In this document: positions 6,180 through 15,960 of the stretch, piece after piece
Numbering within the stretch: the stretch's first letter is position 1
Layout of the letters: every line of letters begins with the position of its first letter
NCBI GenBank assembly: GCA_027592105.1
Contig: JAQCLA010000031.1
Span: 1-16,483, forward strand
Reading direction: 5' to 3'
From: Pseudomonadota bacterium
GTDB lineage: Bacteria > Pseudomonadota > Alphaproteobacteria > Rhodobacterales > Rhodobacteraceae
DNA length: 16,483 nucleotides
Position numbers and translations under genes: made by a program
Notes under the pieces: model-generated
What the model saw: the letters and a program-made list of their open reading frames with translations, nothing else
What the model was told of the DNA's origin: nothing
Database searches by the model: none

Positions 6180-7712
6180 ATGAAGGATATCTTGCAAGAG
6201 CTGGAAGATCGCCGGGGGCAAGCACGCCTTGGCGGCGGCACCAAGCGGATCGAGGCGCAGCATGCCAAGGGCAAGCTCACGGCGCGCGAGCGGATCGAGT
6301 TGTTACTCGATGAGGACAGCTTTGAAGAATACGACATGTTCGTCACGCATCGCTGCACCGACTTCGGGATGGAGGGGTCCAAGCCGCGCGGCGATGGCGT
6401 CATCACCGGCTGGGGTACGATCAACGGCCGGATGGTCTATGTCTTTTCCCAAGATTTCACCGTTTTGGGCGGCTCGGTGTCGGAAACGCATGCCGCCAAG
6501 ATCTGCAAGATCATGGATATGGCGATGCAGAATGGCGCGCCGGTGATCGGCATTAACGACAGCGGCGGTGCACGTATCCAAGAGGGTGTCTCGAGCCTTG
6601 CCGCCTATGGCGAGGTGTTTCAGCGCAATATCGAAGCCTCGGGCGTGGTGCCGCAAATCTCGATGATCATGGGCCCCTGCGCGGGTGGCGCGGTCTATAG
6701 CCCCGCCATGACCGACTTTATCTTCATGGTCAAAGACAGCTCTTACATGTTCGTAACCGGCCCCGATGTGGTGAAAACCGTTACCAATGAGGTCGTCACG
6801 GCCGAAGAATTGGGCGGTGCGACCACCCATACGCGCAAATCATCGGTCGCAGATGGTGCCTTTGAAAACGATGTCGAGGCACTCAGCGAAGTGCGCCGCT
6901 TGATCGATTTCCTGCCGCTGTCCAACCGCGAAAAGCCGCCCGTGCGGCCCTTTTACGATGATCCGGGCCGGATCGAGGAAAGCCTTGATACGCTGATCCC
7001 CGACAACCCCAACAAGCCCTATGACATGAAGGAATTGATCCTGAAGGTCGCGGATGAGGGGGATTTTTACGAGATTCAGGAGAATTTCGCCAAGAACATC
7101 ATCACCGGCTTCATCCGGCTGGAGGGGCAGACAGTGGGCGTTGTCGCCAACCAGCCCATGGTGCTGGCAGGCGTTCTTGATATCGACAGTGCGCGCAAGG
7201 CGGCACGCTTTGTCCGCTTCTGCGACTGCTTCGAGATCCCGATCCTGACGCTGGTGGATGTACCGGGGTTCTTGCCCGGTGTGACGCAGGAATATAACGG
7301 CGTCATCAAGCACGGCGCAAAGCTGCTTTTCGCCTATGGCGAGGCGACCGTGCCAAAGGTCACGGTCATCACCCGCAAGGCCTATGGCGGGGCCTATGTG
7401 GTGATGTCCTCCAAACATCTGCGCGGTGACATCAACTATGCATGGCCCACATCCGAAATCGCGGTGATGGGGGCCAAGGGCGCGACCGAGATCCTGTATC
7501 GGTCCGAACTGGGCGATCCAGAAAAGATCGCACAGCGGGCCAAGGATTACGAAGATGCGTTTGCCAACCCCTTTGTTGCGGCCGAGCGCGGTTTCATCGA
7601 CGAGGTGATCCAGCCACGATCCACCCGCAAACGCGTCTGCCGTGCCTTCGCGCAGCTGCGCACCAAGCGCAAACAGATGCCGTGGAAAAAGCACGACAAT
7701 ATTCCGCTCTAG
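6180..7712 (+). CDS. pccB: Propionyl-CoA carboxylase beta subunit (carboxyltransferase)
   Basis: The 510-residue carboxyltransferase subunit moves the carboxyl group from carboxybiotin to propionyl-CoA, giving methylmalonyl-CoA. The length is typical of alphaproteobacterial PccB. The N-domain shows INDSGGARIQEGV and the oxyanion-hole segment GPCAGGAVYSP (residues 165-175); the C-domain shows VDVPGFLPGVTQEYNGVIKH and TRKAYGGAYVVMSSKHLRGD, followed by WPTSEIAVMGAKGA, all hallmarks of acyl-CoA carboxylase beta chains. The aspartate in AVMGAKGA-type context and the overall sequence favour propionyl-CoA over acetyl-CoA as substrate, as does the mutase in the same block. The ATG at 6180 follows a GGAAGGA ribosome binding site; the frame is open further upstream, but that would run through the operator boxes. 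It is the first gene of a plus-strand group and the known target of PccR in R. sphaeroides. Confidence 0.96.
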   Translation: MKDILQELEDRRGQARLGGGTKRIEAQHAKGKLTARERIELLLDEDSFEEYDMFVTHRCTDFGMEGSKPRGDGVITGWGTINGRMVYVFSQDFTVLGGSVSETHAAKICKIMDMAMQNGAPVIGINDSGGARIQEGVSSLAAYGEVFQRNIEASGVVPQISMIMGPCAGGAVYSPAMTDFIFMVKDSSYMFVTGPDVVKTVTNEVVTAEELGGATTHTRKSSVADGAFENDVEALSEVRRLIDFLPLSNREKPPVRPFYDDPGRIEESLDTLIPDNPNKPYDMKELILKVADEGDFYEIQENFAKNIITGFIRLEGQTVGVVANQPMVLAGVLDIDSARKAARFVRFCDCFEIPILTLVDVPGFLPGVTQEYNGVIKHGAKLLFAYGEATVPKVTVITRKAYGGAYVVMSSKHLRGDINYAWPTSEIAVMGAKGATEILYRSELGDPEKIAQRAKDYEDAFANPFVAAERGFIDEVIQPRSTRKRVCRAFAQLRTKRKQMPWKKHDNIPL

Positions 7713-7731
7713 GGGCGGCAATCCCCGCCCC
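7712..7731 (+). other. Hairpin at the pccB stop codon
   Basis: GGGGCGG at 7712-7718, beginning on the last base of the pccB stop codon, pairs with CCGCCCC at 7725-7731 around a six-base loop. There is no T run, and the next gene starts 15 bases later with its own GAGG ribosome binding site. It may stabilise the pccB message or weaken read-through rather than act as a full terminator. Confidence 0.4.
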
Positions 7732-7746
7732 CTAACGAGGTCCAAA

Positions 7747-8157
7747 ATGCGCGAACCCATCTTTCACATGATCAGCGGCGGCCCTCGGCCCGTTGCGCCC
7801 TTTTCCCATGCGGTCGAGGCCGATGGCTGGGTGATCTTGACCGGCCAGATGCCGACCGACCCAAATGCCCCCGACGCCCCCTTGCCCGAGGGTGTGGCGG
7901 CGCAAACAGTGCGGGTGATGGAAAATCTGCGCGTTGTGCTGAACGGCGTGGGCCTTGATCTCTCCCATGTTGTCCAGATGCGCGCCTATCTGACCGATTT
8001 CGAACGCGACTACGCGACCTTTAACGAAACCTACCAAGGCTTCTTTCCGCCCGACAGGCGCCCAGCGCGCACCACTGTCGGGGTCACGGCCTTGGCCGTG
8101 GGGGCCTTGGTCGAGATTGATTGCATCGCGCGCCGCCCGGATCAGCCGACATCATGA
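7747..8157 (+). CDS. RidA (YjgF/YER057c/UK114) family protein
   Basis: A 136-residue protein with the RidA fold pattern: PFSHAVEADGWVILTGQMP near the N-terminus, QTVRVMENLRVVLNGVGLDLSHVVQMRAYLTD in the middle, and PARTTVGVTALAVGALVEIDCIA at the end. Arg108 and Glu123 sit where RidA enzymes have the Arg and Glu that handle enamine/imine intermediates, with the same 15-residue spacing as Arg105 and Glu120 in E. coli RidA. Such proteins hydrolyse reactive imines such as 2-aminoacrylate, or act in less well known catabolic steps. The ATG at 7747 has GAGG seven bases upstream. It lies 34 bases behind pccB and its stop overlaps the next start (ATGA). It could protect PLP enzymes during amino-acid breakdown to propionyl-CoA; that link is inferred. 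Confidence 0.88.
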   Translation: MREPIFHMISGGPRPVAPFSHAVEADGWVILTGQMPTDPNAPDAPLPEGVAAQTVRVMENLRVVLNGVGLDLSHVVQMRAYLTDFERDYATFNETYQGFFPPDRRPARTTVGVTALAVGALVEIDCIARRPDQPTS

Positions 8158-8564
8158 TGCGCGCCGCCCAGATCGCGGGGCTTGTGGCCTTGCCACCCAT
8201 CGCGGCCTTGGCCGAGGCTTGGCCGACCGAACAGCTGAGCGCGCCATCGGGTCAGGCGGTGATGTTGCACGAATGGCTGAATGAGCAGAACCCTTGGTCA
8301 GGCGAAAGCCAGATCATCATCCGCCTCGTCGCGCCCATGATCGGGGCGGATGGGGTCGATGATGCCGCGCTGCGCGCGGACATGGATTGGGCCTGTGAGC
8401 GCTGGGGCAGACACATCGCACAAGCCGCAGCGGCGACAACAGGCCCGATCGTGATCGAGATGATGGCCGCGCCAACCCCCCGTGGTATCCCCACGCCCGA
8501 GATCAACCGTTTCTACGAAACCTATCGCCTTGCGGGCGACGCCTGCATCTGGGAGCTATTTTGA
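8154..8564 (+). CDS. Secreted hypothetical protein, DUF6497-like
   Basis: A 136-residue protein whose ATG (8154) overlaps the RidA stop codon by the ATGA arrangement, so translational coupling is likely; an ATG at 8157 is the alternative start. Residues 1-20 (MMRAAQIAGLVALPPIAALA) look like a Sec signal peptide with cleavage near ALA-EA. The mature part contains SGQAVMLHEWL, then ADMDWACERWG, IVIEMMAAPTPRGIPTPEINRFYETYRL and a conserved-looking end DACIWELF. The layout (SGxxVxLHE start, DMxxxC middle, FYExYR and CIWEPF-like end) resembles what I recall as DUF6497 in Rhodobacterales; that assignment is from memory. Two cysteines may form a periplasmic disulfide. Function unknown. Confidence 0.78.
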   Translation: MMRAAQIAGLVALPPIAALAEAWPTEQLSAPSGQAVMLHEWLNEQNPWSGESQIIIRLVAPMIGADGVDDAALRADMDWACERWGRHIAQAAAATTGPIVIEMMAAPTPRGIPTPEINRFYETYRLAGDACIWELF

Positions 8565-8641
8565 TGCCTGCACAAAATCTTGCGGCGCGACCTTCGGGTA
8601 ATGACTGGATTGATGCAAGCCGGTCACAGAATGAATTGCTT

Positions 8642-8662
8642 TGTGGAAAACCCTGTGGAGAA
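8642..8662. other. Tandem TGTGGAnAA boxes (DnaA-box-like)
   Basis: TGTGGAAAA at 8642-8650 and TGTGGAGAA at 8654-8662 are direct repeats offset by 12 bases. On the minus strand they read TTTTCCACA and TTCTCCACA, each one mismatch from the DnaA box TTATCCACA. They lie in the 205-base spacer between the DUF6497-like gene and a small lipoprotein gene. They could be protein-binding sites for that promoter or simply chance. Confidence 0.3.
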
Positions 8663-8699
8663 AAGCGTGTAAGCGGTATCTTTGGTGCAGTTTACCTCC

Positions 8700-8749
8700 G
8701 GGTAGACGTACCTCTGGTCGTGGCCGGGCCTTTGCGTCCGGTCACCACC
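8700..8749 (+). promoter_or_regulatory. Structured leader of the small lipoprotein gene
   Basis: Two stem-loops can be drawn. The first pairs GGTA at 8701-8704 with TACC at 8709-8712, extended by a G-T pair. The second is larger: 8716-8728 pairs with 8737-8749, with one C-C mismatch and two G-T pairs, around a six-base loop. The second stem ends ten bases before the AGGAG ribosome binding site (8759-8763), with an A-rich single-stranded link. This may control translation or stability of the downstream gene. No named riboswitch is recognised. Confidence 0.4.
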
Positions 8750-8769
8750 CAAAAATGTAGGAGAGTAAG

Positions 8770-8916
8770 ATGTCGCGTTTCATTCAGGCGCTTCTCGCGT
8801 TGGGGCTTGTGGCCGGTGTCGCCGCCTGCGCAGCCCCCGCACCCGAGCAGGACGAAATCATCTTCATCGATCCCGCACCGATCAGCCACGATCCGGTGTC
8901 GTCCAAGTATCGCTGA
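8770..8916 (+). CDS. Small lipoprotein, 48 residues
   Basis: The sequence begins MSRFIQALLALGLVAGVAAC, a charged start, a hydrophobic core and a lipobox-like GVAAC, so Cys20 is the likely lipidated residue. The mature part is only about 29 residues, acidic and proline-rich, ending in HDPVSSKYR. A strong AGGAG ribosome binding site lies six bases before the ATG at 8770. Residue 2 after the cysteine is Ala-Pro rather than Asp, so outer-membrane targeting is possible. Tiny lipoproteins of this style are common in Rhodobacteraceae; the function is unknown. It is preceded by a 205-base non-coding leader with hairpins and followed by a GC stem-loop, so it may form its own short transcript. Confidence 0.8.
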   Translation: MSRFIQALLALGLVAGVAACAAPAPEQDEIIFIDPAPISHDPVSSKYR

Positions 8917-8926
8917 AGCAAAAACA

Positions 8927-8954
8927 GCCGGGCGAGGCCAGCGCCCCGCCCGGC
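8927..8954 (+). terminator. GC-rich stem-loop after the small lipoprotein gene
   Basis: GCCGGGCG at 8927-8934 pairs perfectly with CGCCCGGC at 8947-8954 around a 12-base loop that can itself fold. It begins ten bases after the stop codon. No T run follows, so it is at best a weak intrinsic terminator or a 3'-end stabiliser. Confidence 0.55.
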
Positions 8955-8988
8955 AATTCGCCGCCACCTCGGTTTGCGGGGGTGCAGC

Positions 8989-9357
8989 ATGATCAAGCAT
9001 CGCGGCTTTCCCGGCCGACTTCCCGGCACGGATTACCAATTCACCATCAGGCGCGCACACAAGGACGGGGCCACCCCGCTCATGCGGCGTGAACGCTACC
9101 CCGACCGCCGTCCGGCCGATCGGCGCGCCGATGTGGCCTTTATGGAGGCGCTGTGGCTGTGCTTTGGCGATCAGCCGTTCGAACGGGGCAATCTTGATGC
9201 GGGCCGCCTGAACTGGCTGTTCGAGCGCGAAGTTCTGCCCGCCGAAGACCCTTTTGACCCGGAAAGCTACGAGGCGCTCTTGGTCATCGATGAAAAACGC
9301 GCCCGCGCCGCGTTCCCCGAGGCCTTCGACGGCAGCGGCTATTGGAAGTCGGTATAG
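8989..9357 (+). CDS. Conserved-looking hypothetical protein, 122 residues
   Basis: I do not recognise this family. The protein is soluble, with no signal peptide or membrane segment. The N-terminal half is rich in Arg and Asp (RRERYPDRRPADRRADVAFM, residues 38-57), followed by an alpha-helical part (FMEALWLCFGDQPFERGNLDAGRL) and a C-terminal PFDPESYEALLVIDEKRARAAFPEAFDGSGYW. The ATG at 8989 has a G-rich stretch upstream (8978-8982); a TTG at 8974 in frame is the alternative. It starts 35 bases behind the stem-loop at 8927-8954, so either read-through or a local promoter is needed. Codon use looks like that of its neighbours. No function is proposed. Confidence 0.65.
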   Translation: MIKHRGFPGRLPGTDYQFTIRRAHKDGATPLMRRERYPDRRPADRRADVAFMEALWLCFGDQPFERGNLDAGRLNWLFEREVLPAEDPFDPESYEALLVIDEKRARAAFPEAFDGSGYWKSV

Positions 9358-9661
9358 GCATGATCTTGCCGGGCAACATTATCGCTGGGCGGTTTGGCGC
9401 GCATGGCGCGACGCGCGTGAATTTCGCGTCTGCCAATCCTTTGGAGTGTGGCAAGGTGAGCCTGTCCAAGCTGGCGCGCATATCTGCGGCCATCGCGGGC
9501 GAAACGACGTTTACCCCTTCCCCCTCGACACGGTCGGCCACGCGATTTGGCCGGCCGCTTTTTTTACAAGGCATGCGGCCCGCGACAGCTTCGACTACCG
9601 CGCCGGCACAAAGCGGTCTATCTTTCGTGTCACGAGGCCCATCGAAAGGAGCAGACACGAC
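9358..9661. other. Non-coding spacer with an internal terminator
   Basis: This 304-base stretch has no gene I can support. Several frames stay open across it, as expected in GC-rich DNA, but none has a ribosome binding site, recognisable domain or natural end, and the only long plus frame runs straight through the terminator at 9531-9565 into the next lipoprotein gene. It holds a long 3' tail of the preceding gene (about 170 bases up to the terminator) and then about 95 bases of upstream region for the glycine-zipper lipoprotein, ending in the AAGGAG ribosome binding site at 9646-9651. Confidence 0.6.
9531..9565 (+). terminator. Strong rho-independent terminator
   Basis: CGGTCGGCCA at 9531-9540 pairs with TGGCCGGCCG at 9548-9557 (ten pairs, one of them G-T) around a seven-base loop, followed by C and seven T bases (9559-9565). 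This is a textbook intrinsic terminator for plus-strand transcription. It ends whatever transcript carries the 8989-9357 gene, after a 3' tail of about 170 bases. Confidence 0.88.
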
Positions 9662-9874
9662 ATGTGCGCAAAAACCAAAGCACCCCTTCTCACCACGCTT
9701 TTCGTCAGCGTTTTCGTCTTGGCGGGTTGCGTTGCATCCGACCTTGAACGCGCGGCCATCGGCGGTGCGGCGGGCGGGGTCGGCGCGGCCGCGCTCGATG
9801 GCAATATCGGTACCGGCATCATCATCGGCGCTGCCGGTGGGGCGCTTTGCGACGATATCGGCATCTGCCGCTAG
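9662..9874 (+). CDS. Small glycine-zipper lipoprotein, 70 residues
   Basis: The protein starts MCAKTKAPLLTTLFVSVFVLAGC, giving a signal sequence with lipobox LAGC and a lipidated Cys23. The mature part, about 47 residues, is dominated by a Gly/Ala zipper (ERAAIGGAAGGVGAAALDG followed by GTGIIIGAAGGALCDDIGIC) as in 17-kDa-antigen-like or YMGG-type envelope proteins, which insert in or pack against the outer membrane. It ends in a cysteine-containing DDIGICR tail, and the pair of C-terminal cysteines may form a disulfide. AAGGAG at 9646-9651 lies ten bases before the ATG. The gene is bracketed by intrinsic terminators at 9531-9565 and 9926-9967, so it is a single-gene transcript with its promoter in between. 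Function unknown; a structural envelope role is likely. Confidence 0.82.
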   Translation: MCAKTKAPLLTTLFVSVFVLAGCVASDLERAAIGGAAGGVGAAALDGNIGTGIIIGAAGGALCDDIGICR

Positions 9875-9925
9875 AACGGACCGCACGGCGCGTATCGCCG
9901 GCGCAATCCATTCTTCCAAAATTCA

Positions 9926-9967
9926 GGGTCACCGGTGCGTCACGCGCCCGGTGGCCCTTTTTGTTTT
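9926..9967 (+). terminator. Strong rho-independent terminator just before pccA
   Basis: GGGTCACCGG at 9926-9935 pairs with CCGGTGGCCC at 9948-9957 (ten pairs, one G-T) around a 12-base loop, followed by TTTTTGTTTT at 9958-9967. It ends the 9662-9874 lipoprotein transcript and lies only 45 bases before the pccA start codon. Confidence 0.88.
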
Positions 9968-10012
9968 GCACCAGAACGGGGGCCCAGCCCCGCTAGGAAG
10001 GGACCTCTGCCC

Positions 10013-12058
<2,046 letters not shown>

Positions 12059-12096
12059 GGCCGTGACAAACCCTGCGCCATATATCGACCAGGGGG

Positions 12097-12114
12097 TCGG
12101 GCATCACTGCCCGA
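12097..12114. terminator. Stem-loop between convergent pccA and DUF4174 gene
   Basis: TCGGGCA at 12097-12103 pairs with TGCCCGA at 12108-12114 around the loop TCAC; one or two further weak pairs extend it. It overlaps the last codons of the minus-strand gene and lies 38 bases behind the pccA stop. No T run is present on either side, so bidirectional termination is only a possibility. Confidence 0.35.
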
Positions 12115-12577
12115 TCTGTACCTCTTCTTGGCGCAGCGCGAAATTGTCGATGCCGCGCACGATCTCGCGTACATCGCGGGGGCTGGGGCGACGTAGGCCG
12201 ACGCGACCGTCCTTTTGCACGATCACGAGCGAAAAACCGCGCGGGCGCAACGCGCTGCGCAACGCCGTTTGTGCGCTCGGATCGGTGTCGACGACAACGA
12301 CCACATCACGTTCCAACAGCGGCTCGGGGCGTTCGGCCAACATTTGCAGCTGTTCGCGCACGCGCGGATCGGCGGGGGAGTCGGCAAAGACGACCAAAGG
12401 CCGGGCGATCCACAAAAACTCCTCCAACGTCACATCACGCGCATCGCGCGGTGCCATCGGATCAACGACATCGTCCGCGACAGCGGCTTCGGGGGTGATG
12501 GTTCCTGTTTCGGTCTGGGCCGCACCCGGCATGGCAAGCAGCAGGGCCGCGATCAGGGCAAAAAGACTTGGTCGCAT
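12104..12577 (-). CDS. Secreted DUF4174 domain protein
   Basis: A 157-residue protein with a signal peptide (MRPSLFALIAALLLAMPGAA, residues 1-20, cleavage near GAA-QT), then an acidic linker and a DUF4174 domain from about residue 50: LEEFLWIARPLVVFADSPAD, then RVREQLQMLAERPEPLLERDVVVVVDTD, and FSLVIVQKDGRVGLRRPSP near the end. This family looks like a thioredoxin-fold relative without the CxxC pair, and is found in the periplasm of many proteobacteria; its function is unknown. The start is fixed by GGAGGA five bases before the ATG (complement of 12575-12577), and a longer open frame upstream is ignored for that reason. It is the only minus-strand gene inside the propionyl-CoA block, convergent with pccA and divergent from the sulfotransferase-like gene. 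Confidence 0.85.
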   Translation of the reverse strand: MRPSLFALIAALLLAMPGAAQTETGTITPEAAVADDVVDPMAPRDARDVTLEEFLWIARPLVVFADSPADPRVREQLQMLAERPEPLLERDVVVVVDTDPSAQTALRSALRPRGFSLVIVQKDGRVGLRRPSPRDVREIVRGIDNFALRQEEVQIGQ

Positions 12578-12596
12578 GTGTCCTCCGTTCTGCTTG

Positions 12597-12625
12597 GATA
12601 TAGGCAGCGCTGGCGCGAATGCGAA
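12597..12625 (-). promoter_or_regulatory. Possible promoter of the DUF4174 gene
   Basis: On the minus strand, TTCGCA (complement of 12620-12625) and TATATC (complement of 12597-12602) are separated by 17 bases, each matching 4 of 6 positions of the housekeeping -35 and -10 consensus. A transcript starting about seven bases later would have a very short leader carrying the GGAGGA ribosome binding site. Confidence 0.4.
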
Positions 12626-13632
12626 GAGATTTCCGGCCAATGACCGAAGGGTCGCAGGCGGGCGCTTCACCCGATCTTCACAGATCTGTCTGCAAGATCA
12701 TGCCAAAGCCCATCGCGGCGCGGATGGAGATTGCGGCATGGAGATTTTGCTTCACCTCGGGGCGCATCGCACGGCGACCACGACATTGCAGCAGATGCTG
12801 GGCCAAAGCCATGTGGGCCTACAAGGGGCGGGCTTGGGCTATTGGGGGCCAAAGCGGCTGCGCGCGGGTCTTTTCGATGGGCTCTACAGCGCGAACGACC
12901 CACCCTTGTTGGGAAAATCCGGGCGCGCGCAAAAACGTGTCCGGCTGCAGGCGCGCAAAGCGGCTGACCACGGCACCGCCCTGCTTTTCGTCAGCGAAGA
13001 AAACATGCTCGGCACGATGCGCCGATTGCTGACCCAGACCCGGCTTTACGATGGGGCGGGGGCGCGTGTTGCCCGTTTCGCGGCAGGGTTCGAGGGGCAC
13101 GGGGTGACACTTGGCGTCTCGATCCGATGCTATGATGCATTTTGGACCTCGGTCATCGGGTGGCGTTTGCGCCACGGCGGCATGCTGCCTGATGGTGCGC
13201 TTTGCGAAAGGCTGATCACCCAGCCCCGGCGCTGGCGGCATGTGATCGCCGATCTGGCCCAAGCCATGCCCGGCATCGCGATCCGGGTCTGGACTCATGA
13301 GGCAATGGCAGGCAGGCCTGACCAACTGATCACGCAGTTGACCGGGGTGCGCCTTGCGATGCGCGGGCAAGATGCGTGGTGCAACCCAACACCGCATGCC
13401 GCCCGCCTGATCGCAGAATGCCGCGACCGTGGTCTTTTGGACGGGACCGCGGCGCTTCCCTTGCGGGCCGGGCGCTTCATGCCGTTCAGCACTCATCAAC
13501 GCGCGATTTTGCGCGCACAGTATCAAGAAGACCTCGATTGGCTGGCCGCCGGTGCCGGGGGGCTTGCCACATATATCGATATGGCGGGGGCAAAGACCCA
13601 ACGCCTGACAGGACAAGGAAGAGGACGACCCG

Positions 13633-15765
<2,133 letters not shown>

Positions 15766-15771
15766 GGGGAC

Positions 15772-15820
15772 GCGAAAAACTCAAGTTTTTCGCCTGGGAA
15801 AACTGGAGTTTTCCCAGGCG
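15772..15820. terminator. Twin palindromes behind the mutase gene
   Basis: Palindrome 1 pairs GCGAAAAACT (15772-15781) with AGTTTTTCGC (15784-15793), ten perfect pairs around two bases. Palindrome 2 pairs CGCCTGGGAAAACT (15791-15804) with AGTTTTCCCAGGCG (15807-15820), fourteen perfect pairs around GG. They share the three bases 15791-15793, so the full stems exclude each other, and both have a GAAAA-CT/AG-TTTTC core. The A-rich and T-rich arms let either stem terminate transcription from either side. They start six bases after the mutase stop codon. Confidence 0.7.
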
Positions 15821-15960
15821 ATAACGCGCGTTCTCCGCCACGTCCGCGTGCGGATCGCCTGCGCCCCCTTGCCCTGCGACCGCCGTCATCGCATCTAAAG
15901 CGTATTGCGGTGAATGCGCTAGAACGCGACATGCTCTCATGCCGCGACAAAGGAGGCGTC

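Noticed and set aside
8564..8992. Open frame starting at the DUF6497-like stop codon and crossing the small lipoprotein gene
   Set aside because: Its product is an Arg/Ser/Pro/Cys-rich shadow sequence; the lipoprotein frame has a strong ribosome binding site, signal and lipobox.
9254..9661. Open frame leading into the glycine-zipper lipoprotein
   Set aside because: It overlaps the 8989-9357 gene and reads through a strong terminator; AAGGAG and the signal peptide place the real start at 9662.
9284..9919. Minus-strand open frame across the small-gene interval
   Set aside because: No ribosome binding site or domain; it lies opposite two plus-strand genes with better evidence and crosses the terminator.
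9965..9972. TTTGCACC before pccA as a possible PccR half-site
   Set aside because: It is a single degenerate half-site inside the T-rich tail of a terminator, with no partner at the four-base spacing.
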